Shown here: one piece after another, positions 24,336-32,180 of the stretch
How the letters are laid out: each line of letters begins with the position of its first letter
How positions within the stretch are numbered: the first letter of the stretch is position 1
Source of the DNA: Pelomonas sp. Root405
Lineage (GTDB): Bacteria; Pseudomonadota; Gammaproteobacteria; Burkholderiales; Burkholderiaceae_C
DNA: 64,000 nt
Assembly: GCF_001425165.1 (NCBI RefSeq)
Contig: NZ_LMDU01000001.1
Coordinates: forward strand, 466,075 to 530,074
Direction of reading: 5' to 3'
Position numbers and translations under genes: made by a program
The notes under the pieces: generated by a model
The model's input: only the letters and a program-made list of their open reading frames with translations
What the model was told of the DNA's origin: nothing
Databases searched by the model: none

Positions 24336-27300
24336 CACGGCCCCTTCCTCCCACCCTGGGGCGGTTTGATGTTGATGATGTTGCCCTGGCCCGTGACCAC
24401 AGTGCCCGCCTGACTGCCGGTGAACTGAAAGAAGTCGAACAGCTGCCGAGGCATCACGCCATTGTTGAGGTAAGTCGATTTGCCGTCGATCCAAGAGCGA
24501 TCCCGGCTGCCTAGATCAATAAGCACGTCGGGTCGCACATAGGTGGTGCTGCTGCCGGTTTGGTCATAGGCCCAGCGGTTCAGCGCCACAGGCTGGCCAG
24601 GGCCTTCCGGCACGCCGGCGTTGACCAGATATAGCGCGACCGCCCTCTTCGCCGCGTTGTCCGCAAACAACCCCTCCTGAAGTTGCCGAGGCATCAGCAC
24701 CGGGTAACCCAGGGACTTGCCGGCATCCAACCGAGCCTGCGCGTCAGCAAAACCCGCCTTGAAGGCTTCGCGGTAGCGATCCTGCACGGTCTGCACGAAC
24801 TCCTGCGTCGGTACGCGCGCCGTGCCGACCGACTTGACGCTGAAGTCCCGCGTATCGAGCTCGATCACGCCCTGCCTGCGCAGCTCCAACAGCCGTACTG
24901 CATCGGCGTAGCGGTTGACCATGTCCACGGCGTCATAGCGCACCGAGCCGTCGCCATAGATGTTCTTGACGACCCCGAGCTTCTCGGGCGTCACGTCCAA
25001 ACCCGATTGCCCGAGTTGTGCGCGCATGCGCTCGGCTTCTGTGAGCAGGCGCTGTTCCTGCAGCAGCGGCCCAATGAACTTGATGTCGCGGTAGGCCTCG
25101 GGGATCAGCCCGAAGGCATCGGACGCGGGCGCGTTGCCCAGCGCTTCAAACAGCGTGTTGGCCCGCCCGTTGACATTCAGCTGCAGGCCGTTGCCAGCGG
25201 CCGGTGCCCCGGGCCGCATCCCGCCCGGCCCGGCGACCAGCTCGGGCTCCCCGATCTCGCCATAGGCCAGCGGCGAGTGCTCTTCAGCGAGCAGCTGCTC
25301 GTAACGCCGCGCGGCGTAGCTCGGCGTGTCGAAATCCGGCTGTGCCGCTGCCTGCTCGATGCCGGCCTGCACGCGTTGGGCGAACTCCTCCTGGGCGCGC
25401 GCGGATGCGAAGAGGCCCGGTGGACGTGCCACCCCACCGAGGAGATCGAAAGGCGCGCCTTCCGGCCCTGGCAGGGGCACCACCTCCACCGGTCCCGGAC
25501 CCGGCACCGGGAAGGTTTGCACAGCGTCCGGGTCCGGGGCCGGTACGGGCGCCGCCACCGGCGCCGGCAGATGCTCCTGCATCACCGACCCCAGCCAATC
25601 CTGCGCGAACGCATGTGCCGGGTCGTCTGGCGAGCCCGCCGCGCGGATGGCGCTGGTCAGCACGGTGTTGAAGGTGCGCGCCGCGAGTGCCTCTGTCGCG
25701 CTCATCGTGCCGGCTGCGACGGCTTTGTTGATGTTCTCGCCGATGTTGACCTTGGTCAGATCGGCCAGGCCGCTGGCGAAGCCGGCGAGCGCGCCGTCCT
25801 TGAACTTGCCGCCTAGCAGCGCCTGGATACCGCCCTGCACCGTCATGCGTGCGGCCACGCCGGCGGCCGCGCCGAAGCCCGCGTCCTTCAGCGTGCTGGT
25901 GAGCCCGGGCGTCAGGCCCGCCGTCAGCGCGCCGCTGACGGCGCCAATGAGCACGCCCTTCAGGCTGAGGTTGCCGTTGATGACGCCGCCGGCGAAAGAC
26001 GCTGCGGCACCCGCAGCCGCCGCCGAGCCAACGGCGCCCCACCCGGCGGCCATGCCCGCGCCAGCGGTCGCCCAGCCAACGAAGGCCACCATGACCATAG
26101 GCAGGGCCTTGTCGAGCCAGCTGCGGTGCTCGTAGATGTTCTCGCTCGACGTGACCCAGCCGAGCTGCGGGTCGAAGCCGATGGCTGCGTCGTTGTTCAG
26201 GCGCGGCGCGTGGTTGAGGTTCAGCGCGATGAGGTCGCCGTCATGGACGCCGCCCTCGCCGAGACCGACATGCGGGTTGTCCAGGCTCGGCTGGCTGACC
26301 CAGCGCGACGGTCCGCCGCTCTCGCTCTGATCGTGCTGCACCGTGATGTGGCTGTGGGCGCCGCCATAGAAGCGCGCAAAGGCTTCCTGGGCCAGGCCGC
26401 CCGACCTCGCGCCTTCAGCCAGCCATGCGTTGGTGAACACCGCCTCGTCGAAGACGCGCTGCGTCGCCAGCACCGGCACGCCGTGGGCGTCGCGCACGAT
26501 CTCGGCGCTGTCGCCGTTGCTGACGGTCTGGTAGACGCCGGTGGGCCAGCCGGTCTCGGGGTCGGTGCCGGTCTGCATCGGCACCTCGATCCAGCCGGTG
26601 CCACCGCCGTCGCGGGCGGCCTGCATCGCGGCGGCATGGGTCTGGCGCACGGCCGTCATGGCCTGGCTGAGCTGGGTCAGCTCGGCATGGCGCTCGGCAC
26701 CGTACAGGCGCTGCTGCTCCCGCGCGAGGCCGCTGGTGGGCGCGGCCGGCGTGCCGCCGAGCTGATCGCGCAGCTGGGTGATGAAGGGGTCGGCCAGGTA
26801 GAGGTCGAGCTGGCCGAGGCTGGCGGCATCGCCCATGGCCACGCCCGGCTGGGGCGGCGCGCCGGCGTTGATGGCGTGGTCCTGCGTGGCCAGCGTCCAC
26901 AGCCCGGGCTGAGCGACGAGCAGGTTCTGCACGGGCTGGCCATACAGCCCGGCCAACTTGGTCAGCGGCGCCGAGGCTTCGGGGTGGGCGGCGAGACGTT
27001 CACGGTAGGCCTGCTCGTAGGCGGCGTCGTCGAAGGTGAGCCACTGGCCCAGCGGTGCGGGCGGGCCGCTGTCACGCAGCACCCAGAATTGCGCAGGGTC
27101 CGCCGCTGCCGCCGCCGTCCCGGCCGCATCGGGCACGAAGACGGCGCCGTTGATGACGTTGCCATCATGGTCGGTGGGCGCCGGCATCCAGCCGCTGCCC
27201 GCCACGTTGGCCACATCGGCGGGCGGCGCGTGGCGGGCGGCCTCGCGCGCGGCCTCGAATTCGGCGCGCACGCCGTTCAGCGCCGCTTCACGCTGCTGCA

Positions 27301-27835
27301 GCCAGGCGGGGTTGACCGCGTCGCCCAGCGGCAGCGCGACGGTGGCGGCAGTAGGCGCCGCTGCGGGTACGGGCGCGGCAGCCGGCGCTGCTGCGGGGGG
27401 CGGCGCCTCAACCGGCGCTGCGGCTTCGACCGGCGCCGGTGCGGGCTCCACGGGGGCCGGCGCGACAGGCGCTGGTGGCGGTGCCGGCGCAGGCACCTCG
27501 TTGACCCAGGGCGGCGGCGAATGGCTGGGCAACTCGCCATCCTGCCCGCTCTCGCGCTCGAATCGCTCGAAGCGGCCTTCGGGCTCGCGCTGCCTCAGCG
27601 CCCAGCGGTCACCATCGTCCAGCCGCGGCAGCCGGCGCCGCGGGCCGGGCGGCGGCAACAGCACGATGGCCGGCGGCTGCTGGGCCATCTCGCTGAGCAA
27701 CTGGCTCGGCACCTCCTCGGCCACGACGGGCTCGGGCGGCGGCGCTTCAGGCGCGCCATGCCAGGGCGCGTCGGCGTCACGATGCACGGGCTCGAAAGTT
27801 TCAAACGCCGCGACGTTGTAGTTGTCCAGCCGCAT
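24335..27835 (-). CDS. Large polymorphic toxin with C-terminal nuclease-like domain
   Basis: A 1166-residue protein without signal peptide. The N-terminal ~175 residues are rich in proline and alanine (about 115-170 almost only P, A, V, E). A middle region (about 175-570) has no known fold. Residues about 578-680 are a glycine/alanine-rich hydrophobic segment like the DUF637/haemagglutinin pretoxin region. The C-terminal ~230 residues form the toxin domain. It ends in RPDVLIDLG...SWIDGKS, which resembles a PD-(D/E)xK nuclease core. A PoNi immunity gene in the same operon supports a PoNe-like DNase. The start at 27835 has AGGGAG five bases ahead. The delivery route is unknown; no T6SS marker domain was seen. 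Confidence 0.75.
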   Translation of the reverse strand: MRLDNYNVAAFETFEPVHRDADAPWHGAPEAPPPEPVVAEEVPSQLLSEMAQQPPAIVLLPPPGPRRRLPRLDDGDRWALRQREPEGRFERFERESGQDGELPSHSPPPWVNEVPAPAPPPAPVAPAPVEPAPAPVEAAAPVEAPPPAAAPAAAPVPAAAPTAATVALPLGDAVNPAWLQQREAALNGVRAEFEAAREAARHAPPADVANVAGSGWMPAPTDHDGNVINGAVFVPDAAGTAAAAADPAQFWVLRDSGPPAPLGQWLTFDDAAYEQAYRERLAAHPEASAPLTKLAGLYGQPVQNLLVAQPGLWTLATQDHAINAGAPPQPGVAMGDAASLGQLDLYLADPFITQLRDQLGGTPAAPTSGLAREQQRLYGAERHAELTQLSQAMTAVRQTHAAAMQAARDGGGTGWIEVPMQTGTDPETGWPTGVYQTVSNGDSAEIVRDAHGVPVLATQRVFDEAVFTNAWLAEGARSGGLAQEAFARFYGGAHSHITVQHDQSESGGPSRWVSQPSLDNPHVGLGEGGVHDGDLIALNLNHAPRLNNDAAIGFDPQLGWVTSSENIYEHRSWLDKALPMVMVAFVGWATAGAGMAAGWGAVGSAAAAGAAASFAGGVINGNLSLKGVLIGAVSGALTAGLTPGLTSTLKDAGFGAAAGVAARMTVQGGIQALLGGKFKDGALAGFASGLADLTKVNIGENINKAVAAGTMSATEALAARTFNTVLTSAIRAAGSPDDPAHAFAQDWLGSVMQEHLPAPVAAPVPAPDPDAVQTFPVPGPGPVEVVPLPGPEGAPFDLLGGVARPPGLFASARAQEEFAQRVQAGIEQAAAQPDFDTPSYAARRYEQLLAEEHSPLAYGEIGEPELVAGPGGMRPGAPAAGNGLQLNVNGRANTLFEALGNAPASDAFGLIPEAYRDIKFIGPLLQEQRLLTEAERMRAQLGQSGLDVTPEKLGVVKNIYGDGSVRYDAVDMVNRYADAVRLLELRRQGVIELDTRDFSVKSVGTARVPTQEFVQTVQDRYREAFKAGFADAQARLDAGKSLGYPVLMPRQLQEGLFADNAAKRAVALYLVNAGVPEGPGQPVALNRWAYDQTGSSTTYVRPDVLIDLGSRDRSWIDGKSTYLNNGVMPRQLFDFFQFTGSQAGTVVTGQGNIINIKPPQGGRKGP

Positions 27836-27912
27836 GGGCACTCCCTGTACTTGTATTCAGACAGGGCGCATTGAAGCGGTCGAGCCAGCGGGCAGGCAAT
27901 TGCGGCCGCTCC
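27836..27912 (-). repeat. Upstream region of the toxin gene (paired with 22239-22315)
   Basis: Contains the AGGGAGTGCCC ribosome site of the toxin and the blocks shared with the gap upstream of the lipoprotein gene. No clear -35/-10 pair was found. It probably holds the promoter of the toxin operon. Confidence 0.6.
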
Positions 27913-28080
27913 GAAAACCGGCCCTGTGCGCGCTGCGGCTGACCCTAACGGGGCGCCATGCGCCCCGATGCACCAACACGCGTCGCGCCTGCACGCACCG
28001 CGCCGGCGCAAATCGCCCGCTGCGACGCCCATCGTGCGCCAAGCGCGTGCAGATCCGGGCGGCCGAGCCCCGGCGAAAGC

Positions 28081-28095
28081 TGGCACGCAACCTGC
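28081..28095 (+). promoter_or_regulatory. Sigma-54 promoter of nrtABC
   Basis: TGGCACGCAACCTGC has a perfect -24 element (TGGCAC), the GG-N10-GC spacing and a CTGC -12 element. Transcription should start about 28107, which is one base before the first antitermination hairpin. It fits nitrogen control through NtrC; GCACC-type half-sites occur upstream (about 27967-28005) but no clear pair is seen. Confidence 0.75.
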
Positions 28096-28107
28096 GTTAA
28101 CCCCGTC

Positions 28108-28181
28108 GAGGCCTGCAATGGCGCAGGCCTCTCGGGCCGGCCGGCTGATGAATCGGCCGGCACTTCGGGACAACGGCGTCC
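28108..28181 (+). promoter_or_regulatory. ANTAR-type dual-hairpin antitermination leader of nrtABC
   Basis: Hairpin 1 (28108-28131) has a perfect 9-bp stem GAGGCCTGC/GCAGGCCTC around the six-base loop AATGGC. Hairpin 2 (28168-28181) has a 4-bp stem GGAC/GTCC around AACGGC. Both loops have six bases with A first and G fourth, the known requirement for ANTAR protein binding. Bases 28171-28180 of hairpin 2 are also perfectly complementary to 28236-28245, offering an alternative long-range structure. Two ANTAR proteins are encoded in the window (4368, 20844). Confidence 0.75.
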
Positions 28182-28271
28182 GACCTCTCCTATTGCGTCT
28201 TCGCTGCTGAAGTGGCGCAGGCGGAGCGTGGCTGCGACGCCGTTGCGCCCTGCATGACTCAGGAGCCCGTG

Positions 28272-29519
28272 ATGACCGCCAGCGACAACTCGAACGCCAC
28301 GCCCCACCTGCAGCGCCGCAGCCTGCTTGCTGCCGCTGCCGCCCTGCCCACCCTCGGCCTTGCCGGCGGGGCCTGGGCGCAAGGATCGGACAAGCCCGAG
28401 AAGGAAGAAGTCAAGATCGGCTTCATCCCGCTGACCGACTGCGCGTCGGTCGTCATGGCCGCCGTGCTCGGCTTCGACAAGAAGTACGGCATCAAGATCA
28501 TCCCGACCAAGGAAGCCTCCTGGGCCGGCGTGCGCGACAAGCTCGTCAACGGCGAGCTCGACATGGCCCATGTGCTCTACGGCCTGGTCTATGGCGTGCA
28601 CCTCGGCACCGCCGGTCCCAAGAAGGACATGGCCGTGCTGATGAACCTGAATCACAACGGCCAGGCCTTCACGCTGTCCAAGGCGCTGGCCGACAAGGGC
28701 GCCGTCGACGGTCCCTCGCTGGCCAAGGTGATGGCCGCCAACCCGCGCGAATACACCTTCGCCGGCACCTTCCCCACCGGCACCCATGCGATGTGGATGC
28801 ACTACTGGCTGGCTGCTGCGGGCATCAACCCGATGTCGGGCGCCAAGCTGATCACCGTGCCGCCGCCGCAGATGGTGGCCAACATGCGCGTGGGCAACAT
28901 GGACGGCTTCTGCGTCGGCGAGCCCTGGAACCACCGCGCCATCATGGACGGCATCGGCATCACGGCCAACACGACGCAGGACCTCTGGAAGGACCACCCC
29001 GAGAAGGTGCTGGGTACCAGCGCGGAGTTCGTCAGCAAGTACCCCAACACCGCCCGCGCCGTCATCATGGCCGTGCTGGAGGCCAGCCGCTGGATCGACG
29101 CCAGCCTGTCCAACAAGCTCAAGATGGCCGAGACGGTCGCGCAGAAGGCCTACATCAACACCGGCGTCGATGCCATCAACCAGCGCATCCTGGGCCGCTA
29201 CCAGAACGGCCTCGGCAAGACCTGGGACGACCCCAACCACATGAAGTTCTTCAACGACGGCGCGGTCAACTACCCGTACCTGAGCGACGGCATGTGGTTC
29301 CTGACCCAGCACAAGCGCTGGGGCCTGCTCAAGGCCCACCCCGACTACCTCGCGGTGGCCAAGCAGGTCAACCAGACGGCGCTCTACAAGCAGGCGGCCG
29401 GCGCCCTGGGCGTCAGCATCCCCAAGAGTGACTTCCGCACCAGCAAGCTGATGGACGGCGTTGTCTGGGATGGCAAGGACCCGGCGAAGTACGCCGACGG
29501 CTTCAAGATCAAGGCGTAA
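28272..29519 (+). CDS. nrtA: Nitrate ABC transporter periplasmic binding protein NrtA
   Basis: A 415-residue binding protein. A twin-arginine-type signal (RRSLLAAAAALPTLGLAGG) is followed by the NrtA/CmpA fold with VKIGFIPLTDCASVVMAAVLG, the ligand-loop region KEASWAGVRDKL, and the GTFPTGTHAMWMHYWLAAAGI and VGEPWNHRAI stretches typical of nitrate binders. It captures nitrate (and possibly nitrite) in the periplasm for NrtB/NrtC. The ATG at 28272 has AGGAG six bases ahead. The gene is first in nrtABC and lies behind an RpoN promoter and ANTAR leader. Confidence 0.9.
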   Translation: MTASDNSNATPHLQRRSLLAAAAALPTLGLAGGAWAQGSDKPEKEEVKIGFIPLTDCASVVMAAVLGFDKKYGIKIIPTKEASWAGVRDKLVNGELDMAHVLYGLVYGVHLGTAGPKKDMAVLMNLNHNGQAFTLSKALADKGAVDGPSLAKVMAANPREYTFAGTFPTGTHAMWMHYWLAAAGINPMSGAKLITVPPPQMVANMRVGNMDGFCVGEPWNHRAIMDGIGITANTTQDLWKDHPEKVLGTSAEFVSKYPNTARAVIMAVLEASRWIDASLSNKLKMAETVAQKAYINTGVDAINQRILGRYQNGLGKTWDDPNHMKFFNDGAVNYPYLSDGMWFLTQHKRWGLLKAHPDYLAVAKQVNQTALYKQAAGALGVSIPKSDFRTSKLMDGVVWDGKDPAKYADGFKIKA

Positions 29520-29522
29520 ATC

Positions 29523-30437
29523 ATGGTCTCCGCAGTCTTCCACTCGCCCGGCGAAGCATCCACCGCTGGCTCACCCACCCCGCCCGCCGGCATCAGCCGC
29601 CCCACGGTCGCCGCCGTGGCCGAAGCGCCGGAGAAGCCCAAGGCGGCGCCCAAGCGCACGCCGTTCGACTGGCGCGCCCTGGCACTGCGCGTGCTGCCGC
29701 CGGTGCTCGGCCTGGCCCTGCTCATCGGCCTGTGGGGGCTGGCCACGATGAAGGGCGGCGCCTTCCCCACCCCGGCGGCCACCTTCGACGCCGCCGTCAA
29801 GCTCTTCGCCGACCCGTTCTACAGCAACGGGCCCAACGACCAGGGCATCGGCTGGAACATCCTCTACTCGCTGCAGCGCGTGGGCCTGGGCTTCGGCCTG
29901 GCGGCGCTGGTCGGCATTCCGCTGGGCTTCATCATCGGCCGCTTCGAGTTCGCCAACCGCATGGTCTCGCCGCTGATTTCGCTGCTCAAGCCGGTGTCGC
30001 CGCTGGCCTGGCTGCCCATCGGCCTGCTGGTCTTCAAGAGCGCCAACCCGGCCGCGATCTGGACCATCTTCATCTGCTCGATCTGGCCGATGGTCGTCAA
30101 CACGGCCGTCGGCGTGCAGCGCGTGCCGGTGGACTATCTCAACGTGGCCCGCGTGCTCAAGCTCAGCGAGTGGAAGGTCATCACGCGCATCCTGCTGCCC
30201 GCGGTGCTGCCCTATGTGCTGACCGGCGTGCGCCTGTCGGTGGGCACGGCCTGGCTGGTCATCGTCGCGGCCGAGATGCTGACGGGCGGCGTGGGCATCG
30301 GCTTCTGGGTCTGGGACGAGTGGAACAACCTCAACGTCGCCCACATCATCATCGCCATCTTCGTCATCGGCACGGTCGGGCTGCTGCTCGAATGGGCGCT
30401 GATGTCCCTTGCCAAGCACTTCACTTTCGAGGACTGA
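29523..30437 (+). CDS. nrtB: Nitrate ABC transporter permease NrtB
   Basis: A 304-residue inner-membrane permease of the BPD type with about six helices. A longer than usual soluble N-terminus (about 55 residues, proline/alanine-rich) precedes the first helix. The EAA-like loop is seen around NVARVLKLSEWKVITRILLPAVLPYVLTGVRLS, which contacts the ATPase. TLFV...WIVIVAAEMLTGGVGIGFW is typical of NrtB/SsuC/TauC. It starts three bases after nrtA and is followed four bases later by the ATPase gene, so the three form one operon. Confidence 0.9.
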   Translation: MVSAVFHSPGEASTAGSPTPPAGISRPTVAAVAEAPEKPKAAPKRTPFDWRALALRVLPPVLGLALLIGLWGLATMKGGAFPTPAATFDAAVKLFADPFYSNGPNDQGIGWNILYSLQRVGLGFGLAALVGIPLGFIIGRFEFANRMVSPLISLLKPVSPLAWLPIGLLVFKSANPAAIWTIFICSIWPMVVNTAVGVQRVPVDYLNVARVLKLSEWKVITRILLPAVLPYVLTGVRLSVGTAWLVIVAAEMLTGGVGIGFWVWDEWNNLNVAHIIIAIFVIGTVGLLLEWALMSLAKHFTFED

Positions 30438-30441
30438 TGCC

Positions 30442-31239
30442 ATGAAGCCTTTCATCCAGGTTCAGAACGCCGAGATGGTCTTCACCACCCGCAAGGGGCG
30501 CTTCCATGCGCTGCAGGACATCAACCTCGACGTGCAGCGTGGCGAGTTCATCACGCTGATCGGTCACTCGGGCTGCGGCAAGTCCACCCTGCTCAACCTC
30601 ATCGCCGGCCTGCTGACGCCGACGTCGGGCGTGCTGATCTGCGATGGCCGCGAGATCGCGGCGCCCGGCCCCGAGCGCGGCGTGGTGTTCCAGAACCACT
30701 CGCTGCTGCCCTGGCTGTCCTGCCTGGACAACGTGCTGCTGGCCGTCGAGTCGGTCTTCGGCGGCAAGGAAAGCCCCGCCCAACTCAAGGTGCGCGCCCG
30801 CGCCGCACTGGAGCTGGTGGGCATGAGCCATGCGCTGCACAAGCGCCCGCACGAGATCTCGGGCGGCATGAAGCAGCGCGTCGGCATTGCCCGCGCGCTG
30901 GCGATGGAACCGAAGGTGCTGCTGATGGACGAGCCCTTCGGCGCGCTCGACGCGTTGACGCGGGCCAAGCTGCAGGACGAGCTGTTGAAGATCGTGGCGC
31001 GCACGCACAGCACGGTGATCATGGTCACGCACGATGTGGATGAGGCCGTGCTGCTGTCGGACCGCATCGTCATGATGACCAATGGACCGGCGGCGACGAT
31101 CGGCGAGATTCTTCACGTCGACATCCCCCGCCCGCGCCTGCGTGTGGAGCTGGCCGAAGACCCGAGCTATGTGCATGCGCGCAAGGAGGTCATCGACTTC
31201 CTGTACACGCGGCATGCGCATGTGGAGCAGGCGGCTTGA
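30442..31239 (+). CDS. nrtC: Nitrate ABC transporter ATP-binding protein
   Basis: A 265-residue ABC ATPase with Walker A GHSGCGKST, signature ISGGMKQRVGIARAL, Walker B VLLMDEPFGALD and the switch histidine in VTHDVDEA. It powers import through NrtB. The length fits a stand-alone NrtD/NrtC ATPase without the extra C-terminal binding domain of cyanobacterial NrtC. No second ATPase gene follows, so it should work as a homodimer. The ATG at 30442 was chosen on the family N-terminus (MKPFIQVQNAEMVF). Confidence 0.9.
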   Translation: MKPFIQVQNAEMVFTTRKGRFHALQDINLDVQRGEFITLIGHSGCGKSTLLNLIAGLLTPTSGVLICDGREIAAPGPERGVVFQNHSLLPWLSCLDNVLLAVESVFGGKESPAQLKVRARAALELVGMSHALHKRPHEISGGMKQRVGIARALAMEPKVLLMDEPFGALDALTRAKLQDELLKIVARTHSTVIMVTHDVDEAVLLSDRIVMMTNGPAATIGEILHVDIPRPRLRVELAEDPSYVHARKEVIDFLYTRHAHVEQAA

Positions 31240-31312
31240 ATGGAGCCCCTCGCCCAGCCCCCCGCTGAACGCGGGCATGGTTGACCGGTCTTGCAGACGG
31301 CCGCGACGTGGA

Positions 31313-32107
31313 TTAAGCCGCCACCATGTCGAAGTACCGCTCAAACGAGGCATCCACCGCCTCACGCCCGCCGCCGATGATGTTCAACCCCCACGTGAAC
31401 CCATACACGTCGTCGAACTGAACACCACGCAGCCTTGCCTGCGCCTCCCTCACCAACGCCGGTCTTGCCGGCACGTGGTTGGGCACGCTGTACATGAAGC
31501 TGACGTGCCGCCGGTCTTGCGCCACATGCAAGGCATCGCCGGCCAGCAGCAGCGACCGCGAATTACCTGACCAGTGCAGCACCGTGCTGCCGGGGAAATG
31601 TCCCGGGCAGCGCAGCAGCGTCGCGCCGCGCCCCAGGTCCAGCGTGTCGCCGCGCCAGAACTCCAGCCAGCGCGAGCGGCGCGCCACCCATTGCCGGTCG
31701 TTCTCGTGCACGAAGATCGGCACGCCGCCCAGCGCCTCGCTCCAGCGCACCATGGCCGAATAGAAATGCGGGTGCGAGATGGCGATGCGCTCCACGCCGC
31801 CGCGCCGCTTCAGTTCAGCCACGGCCTCATCGGTCACCAGCGCCGTGCTCTCCCACAGCACACCAGCCTCGGCCAGGTGCAAGGCGCGCTGCGGAATGGC
31901 AAAGCCGGGCGTGACGCCGATGCCCCAGAGTGCGTGGTCCATCTCCAGCCGGTTGCGGTGCGTCGCGGCCAGTTCGTCATGCGTCGTCCAGGCCTGGCCC
32001 TGCCAGCCGACGTACTGGCGCTCATCGCTGCAGATGGGGCAGAGTCCCGGTGGCTGCGGGCTGTCGTCGTGCTCGGTGCCGCAGGTGCGGCACATGAAAT
32101 GGGGCAT
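31313..32107 (-). CDS. Metallo-beta-lactamase-fold hydrolase with zinc ribbon
   Basis: A 264-residue protein. The first ~30 residues form a rubredoxin/zinc-ribbon motif (CRTCG...CPICSD). The rest is a metallo-beta-lactamase fold, with ISHPHFY for the first metal motif (the usual HxHxDH is reduced to HPHFYS), HFPGSTVLHW for the second histidine and LLLAGDALHV for the bridging aspartate. Such proteins act as hydrolases of unknown small molecules. The ribosome site GGAGACC precedes the ATG. It lies downstream of nrtC in opposite direction and shows no link to nitrate. Confidence 0.75.
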   Translation of the reverse strand: MPHFMCRTCGTEHDDSPQPPGLCPICSDERQYVGWQGQAWTTHDELAATHRNRLEMDHALWGIGVTPGFAIPQRALHLAEAGVLWESTALVTDEAVAELKRRGGVERIAISHPHFYSAMVRWSEALGGVPIFVHENDRQWVARRSRWLEFWRGDTLDLGRGATLLRCPGHFPGSTVLHWSGNSRSLLLAGDALHVAQDRRHVSFMYSVPNHVPARPALVREAQARLRGVQFDDVYGFTWGLNIIGGGREAVDASFERYFDMVAA

Positions 32108-32180
32108 GGTGGTCTCCGTGGCTTCCGTGCCCTCAGCGTAGGCAGGGCGGCGTACCGCTCACAGAGCCAAGCGCGGCGAT

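Larger units (their letters stand above)
27842..28271 (+). other. Regulatory gap between toxin gene and nrtA
   Basis: This gap of over 400 bases has no gene. Its left part holds the toxin upstream region. Its right part holds the nrtABC RpoN promoter, two ANTAR hairpins, the alternative pairing partner at 28236-28245 and the AGGAG ribosome site at 28261. A GGGGCGC/GCGCCCC inverted repeat lies near 27950-27966, possibly a regulator site. Confidence 0.6.
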
